A DNA stretch of 64,000 nucleotides from Cyanomargarita calcarea GSE-NOS-MK-12-04C (lineage in GTDB: Bacteria > Cyanobacteriota > Cyanobacteriia > Cyanobacteriales > Nostocaceae). The translations under genes and the position numbers were made by a program. Below the pieces are notes generated by a model. That model was not told where the DNA came from and searched no databases. It saw nothing but the letters and a program-made list of their open reading frames with translations. Positions 17,569 through 26,254 of the stretch are shown one piece after another (positions within the stretch are counted from its first letter, which is position 1; the number at the start of each line of letters is the position of its first letter). The stretch lies in assembly GCA_019359595.1 (NCBI GenBank), contig JAHHGZ010000026.1, positions 53,197-117,196 of the forward strand. Direction: 5' to 3'.

Positions 17569-17640
17569 ATCAGATTTTTTCCTATTTACATCCTAATCAT
17601 TCTGTGCGACTAATTCTGCCAAATTGGCATTTTTTTACTT

Positions 17641-17720
17641 TTAATTCCTATCTCCAAACTCCTAACTCATAACTACTAATTTCTAAGTACTAATTCCTAA
17701 TTAATAACTCCTAATTTCTA
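17641..17720. repeat. STRR-type degenerate heptamer repeat
   Basis: Repeated units of the type CTAATTC, CTAACTC, TAACTAC in tandem with drift. Such short tandemly repeated sequences are characteristic of heterocystous cyanobacteria. They occupy the region just behind the ABC transporter stop. Confidence 0.65.
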
Positions 17721-17727
17721 ACTATTT

Positions 17728-20700
17728 TTAGACATCAATTTGTTGCTGTGCCAATTGGTAGTAAAGACCGTGTAACATCATTAGTTGGTCGTGGGTACCG
17801 TTTTCAACAATAAGGCCTCGGTCTAATACAAGAATGCAGTCAGCATTCCGCACGGTGGAGAGCCGATGAGCAATGATAAAGGTTGTGCGTTCAAGACTAA
17901 TCCGGCGTAGGTTCTGCTGAAAACGGCGTTCGGATTCGGTATCGAGCGAACTAGTGGCTTCATCAAGAATCAAAATGCGGGGGTTTGTCAGGAGTGCCCG
18001 TGCGATCGCAATCCGTTGTCGCTGTCCCCCAGAAAGACTCGAACCTCTCTCACCCACCTTGGTGTTATAACCCAATGGCAAGTTTTGAATAAAAGCGTGA
18101 GCTTCTGCTAACTTGGCAACTTCGATGGCGTCCTCAAGACTATATTCTGGTCTATACAGTGTAATATTCTCTAAAATCGTTCCAGAAAACAAAAAACACT
18201 CTTGCGGCACTACCCCCAACTGACAGCGCAATGAATGGGGTGAAGTATGACGGATATCGTGTCCATCCATCAGAATTCGACCGCTCGTAGGATGATATAA
18301 CCCTTGGAGTAGATTCACCAAAGTCGTCTTACCCGAACCGCTACGACCGACAATAGCGATGGTTTTGCTATTGTGCGCTTCAAACGAAATATTTTGCAAA
18401 GTATTCCGTTCTTCATCGGCTGTGTAACGAAATGTAACGTTTTCAAACTTGACTTCACCCCGGAGTGGTGGCAAATTTAGCAGAGGTTTATCAGCGCTTT
18501 CTTCTGGTTGAGCCGAAAAAATATCATCTAAGCGTTCAACTGAAACCATCACTTCTTGCAATTCATCCCACAGTCCTACTAGCGATAGAACTGGATTAAT
18601 CACATTGCCAATGAGCATATTGAACGCCACAAATTGCCCGATACTCAACTGGTCTTGAATTACCAATGTTGCTCCATACCAGAGCAATGCCGTACTGCCC
18701 AAGGTATTAATCAATGCACCTGCAATTTGTAACCCATTCGCTAGCTTCTGACCGCGAAATTTGGCATTGAACATACTAGTCAGGTGGTCTTCCCACAACC
18801 AACGTAACTCGCGTTCTGCTGCTGATGTTTTGACGGTAGCAACTCCCGTCAGGATTTCTACCAAGGAAGAGTTTTGCTTGGCTGCTTCGTTGAAGATTTC
18901 CCGTGATACCCGTCGTAGAAATGGACTTGCCACCACGGTCAAAATAATGATGGGAGGCAACAAAGCCAGTACTAATAAGGTTAAATGCCAGTTGTAATAT
19001 GCCATTAACCCGATATAGACTACTGCCATCAGAGCATCTAACCAAGCTGTGAAAGCTCGACGGGTGAGGAACAACTGAATTTTTTCGTTTTCTTGCACCC
19101 TAGTAATAATATCACCGACATGTCGCGATGCGAAGAATTGCAACGGTAAATTCAGCGCATGACTGATAAACGCACTAATGAGAGTCAGGTCTACTCGGTT
19201 GGAGAAATAATCTAGTAAATACTGCCGAATCCCCACCAACCCGATGCGCCAAATGCTAAACAGCAATAAACCTAGAATAAAGACATTCAATGTCGGCAAA
19301 CTTTTGTGTACTACCACTTGGTCAAGGATAATCTGTGTAAACAGCGGAGTCATCAGACCAAAAACTTGTAGTAACAGGGAAGCAAGGAAAATTGGTAACA
19401 GTAGCGAACGGTAGGGTAAAAATGCACCCCAAAACTTACCCAGTGCGGGTTTGGCTGATGGTGTTTTTTGTAATATATCTGTGGGGTCGAGTAGCAACGC
19501 ATACCCTGTCCAACCTGCTTGAAATTCGCGGATAGAGAGCGATCGCTTTCCCATTCCTGGATCGGCAATCAAAACCGATTTTTTGTTCTTGCGATAGACA
19601 ACTATATAATGGTCGCCCTGCCAATGAGCAATCCAAGGGTTAGTCTGATTCACAAGACGGTTAAAACTTGCGCGTACAGGTCGGGCTTGAAACCCAATAT
19701 TTTCTGCTGCCGCAGCTAAACTTTTTAGGGAGGCTCCCGAACGTCCTACCAAGGCTATATTCCGCAGCATATTCATGTTCAACCGTTTGCCCCAGTATTG
19801 AGCCACCATTGCCAAGCAGGCAGCACCACAATCTGCCGTACTTTGTTGTTGAATGAATGGATAGCGCTGTCCAAACCCTAGCTTGCGTCCCTTCGTCGGT
19901 TGGGGAAAAGGAATGACCTTGGATGTAGCAGGAGAAGACTTGACAGGAGAGGGAGTGGCAGAAGCAGGAGAGAATTTCAATTGATACTCTCCTCTGCTCT
20001 TCTGCCCTTGTCCCAACACCGGAGCAATAACTTGGGCCGATTCCCAATGTACGTTTGATAGTTGGTAAACCCACAAATCAGTTTCGGCAATCCAATCTGC
20101 GGATACCGGATTGCTGCCGTCCCAACTATCACCAATACCGGGGGATGCTTGGGAAGAACTGGCTTTGTTGTGAATTTGACCCCTGCGAAGCCAAAAGCGA
20201 CCGTTTGCTTCGAGTGTTTTGCCTTTTTGAATGTGAGTTTCCGTTAAATAGGGCAAGAGTCGTTTCAGTGCATGACTTGAAAGCGATCGCAACTCAGTTA
20301 GTGTTTTGAAAAAAATCAGACTTTGCCGTTTTTGGGTAGCCCGTTGTAGGTAGTCTTGCAATTCAGGGAGCTTATTTAACCAAGGCTCTAACTTGGTACT
20401 GGAGATAGAAGCAATTACACCTGCACTTGCTGCGATCGCACGGTAAGGTAGGGGTTGATTGTATAACAGTTCATCAGCCCCATAAGTTTCTTTAGTTTCC
20501 AACAACAATGTCGGAACTTCCTTTTGCAAAACAGCATCCAGTGCCAACAGTCGTGCTTGACCCTGGCAAACGATATGCAAACTGCTATAGTTTCCTGGAG
20601 TGTCAACCGAGTTTTTTACTATAGGAAATCCATCATATTTAAGAAGTTCATTTCCTAATTGAAACTCTCGAATTTCAAACCCCCGGCTCAATTCATCAAC

Positions 20701-20811
20701 TAAATTACTTTTATCGGGAAATAGGTTCAAAAGGATTTCAGCAAGGAGCTTGCGAGGATTGCCGACTCGTTCAGGAAGAGCATCACCCTCGACTCCTAAT
20801 ATTTGTTTCAT
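17728..20811 (-). CDS. C39-peptidase ABC exporter, HetC-like
   Basis: A 1027-aa inner-membrane exporter that would cleave and export double-glycine peptides. Domains in order: a Crp/cNMP-binding-like N-terminus (about 1-250), a low-complexity linker, a C39 peptidase (about 315-450) with catalytic Cys in STADCGAACLAMVAQYWG, His in QGDHYIVVY and Asp in LIADPGMG, six membrane helices, and an ABC ATPase with Walker A GRSGSGKTT, signature LSGGQRQRIAIAR and Walker B ILILDEATSSLD. Length and N-terminal domain match HetC of Anabaena (about 1040 aa), required early in heterocyst differentiation. The upstream gap holds a MITE and a CCTCA-type promoter facing this gene. Confidence 0.9.
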   Translation of the reverse strand: MKQILGVEGDALPERVGNPRKLLAEILLNLFPDKSNLVDELSRGFEIREFQLGNELLKYDGFPIVKNSVDTPGNYSSLHIVCQGQARLLALDAVLQKEVPTLLLETKETYGADELLYNQPLPYRAIAASAGVIASISSTKLEPWLNKLPELQDYLQRATQKRQSLIFFKTLTELRSLSSHALKRLLPYLTETHIQKGKTLEANGRFWLRRGQIHNKASSSQASPGIGDSWDGSNPVSADWIAETDLWVYQLSNVHWESAQVIAPVLGQGQKSRGEYQLKFSPASATPSPVKSSPATSKVIPFPQPTKGRKLGFGQRYPFIQQQSTADCGAACLAMVAQYWGKRLNMNMLRNIALVGRSGASLKSLAAAAENIGFQARPVRASFNRLVNQTNPWIAHWQGDHYIVVYRKNKKSVLIADPGMGKRSLSIREFQAGWTGYALLLDPTDILQKTPSAKPALGKFWGAFLPYRSLLLPIFLASLLLQVFGLMTPLFTQIILDQVVVHKSLPTLNVFILGLLLFSIWRIGLVGIRQYLLDYFSNRVDLTLISAFISHALNLPLQFFASRHVGDIITRVQENEKIQLFLTRRAFTAWLDALMAVVYIGLMAYYNWHLTLLVLALLPPIIILTVVASPFLRRVSREIFNEAAKQNSSLVEILTGVATVKTSAAERELRWLWEDHLTSMFNAKFRGQKLANGLQIAGALINTLGSTALLWYGATLVIQDQLSIGQFVAFNMLIGNVINPVLSLVGLWDELQEVMVSVERLDDIFSAQPEESADKPLLNLPPLRGEVKFENVTFRYTADEERNTLQNISFEAHNSKTIAIVGRSGSGKTTLVNLLQGLYHPTSGRILMDGHDIRHTSPHSLRCQLGVVPQECFLFSGTILENITLYRPEYSLEDAIEVAKLAEAHAFIQNLPLGYNTKVGERGSSLSGGQRQRIAIARALLTNPRILILDEATSSLDTESERRFQQNLRRISLERTTFIIAHRLSTVRNADCILVLDRGLIVENGTHDQLMMLHGLYYQLAQQQIDV

Positions 20812-21121
20812 AAGTTTGCATTAAAAAAATATAGTTTATTTCTGTCCTAACATTTGATATAAAAATCAAAACAAGCTATAACAGCAGAAACTATGTACTC
20901 GTAGCTCCATCGCGAGCTAATTAATTTCCTGAAATTTAAACAAAGACTTCCTGATATACCGCACCCTTTAATTTGTCCAAAAAATAAAATTTACACGCGT
21001 GACTTATAAAATCTCGCGTCTATTAATTTAGCAATTTTGCTATTTATATTATTATTTACGCGCTAGTTATTCTAAATTATGCAATCTCTAAAAAAATGTT
21101 TACAAAAAAATTTCAATCAGC

Positions 21122-21389
21122 TAGGACTTACGCAATACTCTTTTAAACTAGGAGCGAAAGAAGGCGTACTACCTGCGTAAAAGGAAGAACGTGCGTGCCA
21201 AGCGGCAGAATAGCCCCACAAACCAAGTTTTGTCAATTTTAAATAAGACTTACGCAGAAATTGCCAGAAACCTTTATTTATCCAACCGTCAAGACGCACT
21301 CTTGCGCTCTCGTCCCAAGCTGAGAGTCAGGGATACGCCTTCCGTTTCGCTAGGAATAAGAGTTTAGGAAAGTTTTTGCGTAAGTCCTA
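21122..21389. mobile_element. MITE-like element with ACTTACGCA ends (268 bp)
   Basis: Perfect 13-bp terminal inverted repeats TAGGACTTACGCA and TGCGTAAGTCCTA. An internal AAGACTTACGCA copy at about 21245 suggests a composite of two units. It has no transposase and lies between promoter copy 9 and the HetC-like gene. A relative with 15-bp ends is at 28062-28407. Confidence 0.7.
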
Positions 21390-21421
21390 TCCAAGTAGAA
21401 CCTAATATATCTCCAATTTCA

Positions 21422-21457
21422 ACCCTACGAAAACAATGTGAGGAAGTTGTGAGGAAA
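21422..21457 (-). promoter_or_regulatory. CCTCA direct-repeat promoter, copy 9
   Basis: On the minus strand TTCCTCACAACTTCCTCA, 11 nt, TAGGGT. It faces the HetC-like exporter gene about 610 nt away, with the 268-bp MITE in between, so it may once have been that gene's promoter. Confidence 0.6.
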
Positions 21458-21760
21458 ATATGCGTCAAGTGGTATTAAATGCTTTATAACTTTTCCACAT
21501 ATAGGAATGCACATTCGGACGGCACTAAGAAGCCCACCCCACTCATTGTTAGAGAAATTCAGATTATGCAGTTTAAATGTGTTTTAGCTTATAACTTTTC
21601 CTCTAACTATGAATTTAGTTTATAATTAGAGAATAAGGGTAAATTAATAACCCTAGCTAATTAATTAGTCATAAAAACCTAGTTCAAACCTACCTGAAAT
21701 AACGAGGGATCAAAAAAAAATCATAGTCTTTAGTAGATTAGATAAGCGAAGGAGGCAATT

Positions 21761-22456
21761 ATGATATCAGAATTGTTAAAAACCCAAAACTTCAATTGTG
21801 CTACTGATTATGCTTTAGAAACTATCAATTCTGTCAATTTAGAGAGACTTAAGAGTTATTTTGATAATCTTCCTGTCGATCCATATCTAGAAGATAACTA
21901 TCGTTTTCGACGGTTATCTCACTTTCAAGTCGATTTCCACCGCTTAATCAAGCTGCCTCACAGCCACTTATTTCAAAGTCAAGAATATAACCCGTTGCTG
22001 GGTGATGTCGTTAGAGAGTATCCCGAACTGGATAATGAACTAATAAAACTAGAAGATTTTCAGAAAATAGTCTTGGCGTTTTTCGAGTTCTGTCAGCTTT
22101 GCTCGACCTATAATGAGATTGGCGTTCATCAGATTAGAACCACTACTTCTCTAGGGGTAATTGGCAATCCAGCACCTGAAGGTATCCATAGAGATGGAGT
22201 AGATTTGGTAGGGATATTCTGTGTGAATAGAGAACATATTGCCGGAGGAGAAACCTTTCTATACAAATCTCAGGATGAAAACCCAGTGTTTACCAAAGTT
22301 CTTAACCCTGGTGACTTTTTAGTCTTTAACGACCGCCAATTTTTCCACTTTACTTCTCCGATTCGGGTAATAGCTTCTGAGAATGGAAACAGAGATGTTT
22401 TTGTTTTCACTTGTCCAGGATTACTTGTTGCAAATCATCATAAAATACCGAATTAA
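21761..22456 (+). CDS. 2OG-Fe(II) dioxygenase family protein (BsmA-like)
   Basis: A 231-aa protein with an AGGAGG Shine-Dalgarno sequence. The iron-binding triad is visible: H-x-D in EGIHRDGVDLVGIFCVNREH and the distal His in NDRQFFHFTSPI, with an Arg (PIRVIA) placed to bind 2-oxoglutarate. The sequence GGETFLYKSQDENP fits the PF10014-type 2OG-Fe oxygenase family, known for amino-acid hydroxylases. The substrate is unknown. It is followed 340 bases later by a PLP-dependent desulfurase-like gene on the same strand, which could act on a related amino acid. Confidence 0.85.
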   Translation: MISELLKTQNFNCATDYALETINSVNLERLKSYFDNLPVDPYLEDNYRFRRLSHFQVDFHRLIKLPHSHLFQSQEYNPLLGDVVREYPELDNELIKLEDFQKIVLAFFEFCQLCSTYNEIGVHQIRTTTSLGVIGNPAPEGIHRDGVDLVGIFCVNREHIAGGETFLYKSQDENPVFTKVLNPGDFLVFNDRQFFHFTSPIRVIASENGNRDVFVFTCPGLLVANHHKIPN

Positions 22457-22518
22457 CTTAACTTTTCACTGTGGCTCAACAGATAGGTGGTCTTTGTGAT
22501 TAATTTTGGAGGGTTGCT

Positions 22519-22552
22519 AGATCCCCTACTTCTCCTGGGAAGTCGGGGATCT
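22519..22552. terminator. hairpin after the dioxygenase gene
   Basis: An 8-bp stem AGATCCCC/GGGGATCT with an inner ACTTC/GAAGT stem. There is no T-run. It could end the dioxygenase transcript or be an extragenic repeat (a related half occurs near 7475). Confidence 0.4.
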
Positions 22553-22795
22553 AACCCTCATGACTTGTCAAAATTAATAAAATAAACTATTAGTACTCGA
22601 CCACATTACAGCGATTTTCAGGTATTTGTAACCACAATCCCAAACCTAACTCCCTAACCCCCTTCCTGATGTTCGGGAAGGGGGGAATATCAAAGCCTTC
22701 CATTTCGGTAGAAGGCGAAGAAAGAAGAAAAGCAGAGAAATTGGAATGTTGATTTACTCATTAAAATTAATGTGATAGAACACTAGGAGTTTGTT

Positions 22796-24157
22796 ATGGA
22801 GCCTCTTGAGCTTTCATGGATACGCGCTCATTTTCCTGCATTCACACAAACAATCAACGGTCAACCCGTTATTTTCTGTGATGGACCAGGTGGTACCCAG
22901 TTGCCTGGATCGGTTCTAGATGCGATGAGCGACTATCTGGTAGGGTCAAACGCCAATGCCCACGGGGCTTTTGCCACAAGTCTGCGTACAGATGCGCTCA
23001 TTGCTTCGGCTCGCGCTGCGATCGCTGATTTTTTGGGGTGTAGCAGGGATGAGGTGGTGTTTGGTGCCAACATGACCACCCTCACCTTTGCTTTGAGCCG
23101 AGCTATCGGTCGGGAACTACAGCCAGGTGATGAAATTATTGTCACGCGGCTCGACCATTATGCTAACGTTAGCCCTTGGTATGCCTTGGAAGAACGGGGG
23201 GTGGTCATCCGCACGGTTGATATCAATGTTGAAGATTGCACGCTAAACATGAGCGATCTCAAGCAACAAATTAATCACCGGACGCGGTTAGTGGCAATTG
23301 GATATGCATCCAACGCTGTGGGGACAATCAACGATATCGCAGAAGTGGTGCGTTTGTCTCATGCTGCTAATGCTTTGGTTTTCGTCGATGCAGTCCACTA
23401 CGCTCCTCATGCTCCCATTGATGTGGGCACGCTAGATTGCGACTTTCTCATCTGTTCTGCTTACAAATTCTTCGGGCCTCATGTTGGTATTTTGTACGGC
23501 AAGCGGGAGCATCTTACCCGTTTAAATCCTTACAAGGTGCAACCAGCCTCAGAAGAAGTTCCATCACGATGGGAAACAGGAACCCTAAATTACGAGGGCT
23601 TGGCTGGGTTGGTTGCGACAATTAATTATTTAGCAAAACTAGGTTGCCATGTCTCACCTTCAGTTGACAGTGAGTTACTTTCATCTCTGATTAAGGCTGA
23701 TAAAGAAATATTGAAAACTTTTCAGTGTCCCCGCTTCAGTAACTCACCTTATCAACCTGGGTTAGGCTATCCAAGTCGTCGTGCTGCCTTAGTCGCAGCA
23801 ATGTCAGCAATCTGGCTATACGAAAAACAACTGAGCCAAAAACTGATTTCTGGACTGTTGGAGATTCCTGGTTTAAGCTTTTATGGCATCACCGACCCGG
23901 ATCAGTTTGCTTGGCGGACACCAACAGTTGCTGTCCGACTTGTGGGGCAAACTCCTTACAGCATAGCTAAAGCCTTAGGCGATCGCGGCATTTTCACTTG
24001 GCATGGGAATTTCTATGCACTCGGTCTGACTGAAAAGTTAGGAGTGGAAGCCAGTGGCGGCTTCCTGCGGATTGGACTGGTACACTACAACACAGTCCAA
24101 GAGATTGATCGTCTGTTAGAAGTAGTGGACGAGATTTCTGTACTTGTTGCCGCTTGA
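22796..24157 (+). CDS. cysteine desulfurase-like PLP enzyme
   Basis: A 453-aa class V aminotransferase fold. The N-terminal PIxCDGPGGTQ motif, the region AHGAFATSLRTDALIASARA, the PLP-ring residue segment VFVDAVHYAPH and the Schiff-base Lys in ICSAYKFFGPHVGILYG are all present. It belongs to the 'cysteine desulfurase-like' subgroup, which lacks a clear mobile catalytic Cys loop, so desulfurase activity is not assured; isopenicillin-epimerase-like or selenocysteine lyase-like chemistry is possible. The start ATG at 22796 follows GGAG with suitable spacing. Confidence 0.85.
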   Translation: MEPLELSWIRAHFPAFTQTINGQPVIFCDGPGGTQLPGSVLDAMSDYLVGSNANAHGAFATSLRTDALIASARAAIADFLGCSRDEVVFGANMTTLTFALSRAIGRELQPGDEIIVTRLDHYANVSPWYALEERGVVIRTVDINVEDCTLNMSDLKQQINHRTRLVAIGYASNAVGTINDIAEVVRLSHAANALVFVDAVHYAPHAPIDVGTLDCDFLICSAYKFFGPHVGILYGKREHLTRLNPYKVQPASEEVPSRWETGTLNYEGLAGLVATINYLAKLGCHVSPSVDSELLSSLIKADKEILKTFQCPRFSNSPYQPGLGYPSRRAALVAAMSAIWLYEKQLSQKLISGLLEIPGLSFYGITDPDQFAWRTPTVAVRLVGQTPYSIAKALGDRGIFTWHGNFYALGLTEKLGVEASGGFLRIGLVHYNTVQEIDRLLEVVDEISVLVAA

Positions 24158-24483
24158 AAGTGGGATGCAATCGCTCCAAAAGGGCAATTTTTCGGGAGAA
24201 ATACCCTTAATTCCTAATGGCTTGACAGATAAAAAACTTAATGATTAATTGGTGAATAGTTTGCCTATTATTTGCAATTAATTGTGTTAATATGCAAGTG
24301 GGATCGGAGTTAACCTCTTGCATAGAATAAGCGGCTAGACTCTTTGCGTGAAGCTATTAAGAGTAATGTCAAACCAGGATCTTAGGAAGATGCGACTATG
24401 GGAGGTTTGGTTAAAAACTGCGAAACCTGCAAAACAAAGTTGGTTGTGGAGGAACATTGTCTGGAATAAACTGTGAGTATTGA
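24158..24483. other. 326-bp intergenic stretch, possible structured RNA
   Basis: No protein-like ORF. The sequence is GC-richer than its surroundings and ends in a terminator-like hairpin, which would fit a small RNA gene or the end of a lost mobile element. No known RNA family is recognised. Confidence 0.25.
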
Positions 24484-24511
24484 CGGGTCTGGTTGATATG
24501 AACTAGACCCG
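24484..24511 (+). terminator. terminator-like hairpin
   Basis: CGGGTCTGGTT pairs with AACTAGACCCG (one G-T pair) around a 6-nt loop. AATTTAT follows. It closes the possible RNA region upstream. Confidence 0.5.
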
Positions 24512-24581
24512 CCAATTTATGGGTAGCAATTTAACATTTACCTTTAACAATAGCAACAAAAAGTCATAAGCTACCTGGTAA

Positions 24582-24840
24582 ATTATTCCGTTTAAATTTG
24601 ACAATCTTAAGGTTGTGCTGCTTGACCCTAGCGTTTCCACTGAAGATGAAGATAGTTTAAAACTGCTAGCAGAATTTAGCGATCGCAAACCTCCTGTACC
24701 AGTGCTAGTTTTTTCCGAGCGAACCAACCTCAGCGATCGCTTGCAAATTGCTCGCAGTGGAGGTACAACCTTTTTCCAAAAGCCAATACCACCCGCACAA
24801 GCCCTAGAAGCAGTTACCTTATATCTTGCACCTGGAAATT
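24582..24840 (+). pseudogene. response regulator receiver fragment
   Basis: Open from 24582 with no start codon. Residues FDNLKVVLLDPSVSTEDEDS, PVPVLVFSERTNLSDRLQIA and RSGGTTFFQKPIPPAQALEA correspond to strands 3 to 5 of a receiver domain, including the conserved Lys of the K-P turn. The N-terminal acidic cluster and any output domain are missing, and the reading frame drifts into non-coding sequence after about 24840. It is a decayed remnant. Confidence 0.65.
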
Positions 24841-24884
24841 ATAATGTCAATTCCTTGACTAAGTGCCAGTTCTTTCAAACGTTT

Positions 24885-25199
24885 TCAACTAAACTCAGCC
24901 TGCTCAATTGTGGCACGGAAAAATTCTGAGTAACGCTCTGTCCCAAACCACCACCCCAAACTCATCTGGGAGGGAATCGTAAATCCTGCAAATGTGTGTT
25001 CTTCCTGGAATTCTCCGCCAAAGGGTATGTAAGTGAAACTACTATCATCCGTGTGTTCTCCCCAACGTGGATAAGACAGTTTCAGCAGCTTTCCCTGAGA
25101 GTCTATAAACAGTGTAAGGATTACAGGCTCACCATATCCTATATGATTTGTAAAAAACCGTGGTGTCCAGATCCCGGCTTCGTAAAAGTTGTCGAGGAT
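24885..25199 (-). pseudogene. DUF6544-like protein, 3' fragment
   Basis: On the minus strand a 104-codon stretch without a start reads YGEPVILTLFIDSQGKLLKL, then SYPRWGEH, YIPFGGEFQEEHTFAGFTIP and MSLGWWFGTERYSEFFRATI, ending naturally at a stop at 24885. This is the conserved C-terminal half of a cyanobacterial/actinobacterial DUF6544-type protein. The frame is interrupted by TAG at its upstream edge, so the 5' half is lost. It overlaps nothing and abuts the receiver fragment tail to tail. Confidence 0.6.
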
Positions 25200-25279
25200 C
25201 TAAATTCTCACTTGGGATTTGGGATTGCTATATAAGGATGCTGAAGCAATAGATTGGGGCTTTTAGTTCTCAAAAATCA

Positions 25280-25313
25280 TCTTCACAAGTTCCTCAACTT
25301 CTTGCCCTAACTT
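25280..25313 (+). promoter_or_regulatory. CCTCA direct-repeat promoter, copy 10 (hsp20)
   Basis: TCTTCACAAGTTCCTCA, 11 nt, TAACTT, 93 nt before the Hsp20 start. It links the motif to heat or general stress control. Confidence 0.75.
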
Positions 25314-25405
25314 AAAAGTGGAGTCGATAGCAAAGGTAATTTCTCCTCGATCTACCTAACGGCTATCTATTAAAAACAGTTAAGAATGATTGGAGGAATA
25401 TCAAT

Positions 25406-26011
25406 ATGTCTTTAATCCCTTGGCAACCACTTAAAGAACTCGATACACTCCGCCAACAAATGAATCATTTGTTTGACGAATTCACTCATGGCACTGGTAC
25501 CTACAGCCTATTTCGCAAACTTGGTAATGTAACTAATCTACCCGCAATTGAACTGAAAGAAACAGATAACGACCTGATTTTACAAGCGCAAGTTCCAGGA
25601 ATGGAAGCGAAAGATTTAGACATTCAAGTAAGCGAAAATACGGTTTCGATTGTGGGAGAGTATAAAGAAGAAAAGACTGGTGAAAGTCAAGGTGTTTTTC
25701 ATTCCGAATTTAGCTACGGTGAATTTAAACGCATCGTCCCGCTACCAGTAAATATTAAACAGGAACAAGTCAAAGCCAAATTCAAAGATGGTGTCATCAC
25801 GCTAACTTTACCAAAAGCTGATACTATTAAACGCAATGCTGTAAAAGTTGATTTGACAGTACAGGAACAAGCGCGTGAGGCTATGACGAAAGAACGTCTG
25901 CATATCGAACACATACGAGAAACAATGCACCAACGTGCAGCAGAAGAGTTAGACACGCACAATGATACAGAGGTTTCAGAAGAAGCAAGAGTTACAATGA
26001 TTGATTGCTAA
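25406..26011 (+). CDS. small heat shock protein (Hsp20/alpha-crystallin)
   Basis: A 201-aa ATP-independent holdase. N-terminal PWQPLKELDTLRQQMNHLFDE is followed by the alpha-crystallin domain (about residues 48-140): PAIELKETDNDLILQAQVPG, ENTVSIVGEYKEE, and the late A-x-F-K-D-G-V-I-T-L-T-L-P-K motif. The C-terminal tail (EQAREAMTKERLHIEHIRET) is about 50 residues longer than in typical Hsp20 and lacks a clear I-x-I/V oligomerisation motif. A GGAGG Shine-Dalgarno sequence is present. Shared-motif promoter copy 10 lies upstream. Confidence 0.93.
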   Translation: MSLIPWQPLKELDTLRQQMNHLFDEFTHGTGTYSLFRKLGNVTNLPAIELKETDNDLILQAQVPGMEAKDLDIQVSENTVSIVGEYKEEKTGESQGVFHSEFSYGEFKRIVPLPVNIKQEQVKAKFKDGVITLTLPKADTIKRNAVKVDLTVQEQAREAMTKERLHIEHIRETMHQRAAEELDTHNDTEVSEEARVTMIDC

Positions 26012-26254
26012 TTTATTTGCCTAACAATAATCCTAGATGGGCTGGGAACAAACCAAAGATAGTAAAGACGTGCGTATAAGTCTCTACTATCTTTGGATAG
26101 ATAGGATTGTGAGGTTCTTAAAATTATCAGAGTGCTGTCATGAATTCACATTATGCAATTTAGGCGATCGCACCACAAGAAGTCTATGTTTTTCTATTAA
26201 CTAAATTGTTGGTAGGAATGGGACTTAAAGAAAGCTTTATCTTTGCCATTGGTA

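Noticed and set aside
24158..24483. Group II intron or TnpB-associated RNA
   Set aside because: I could not find a domain V hairpin or a TnpB gene; left as an unassigned intergenic region.
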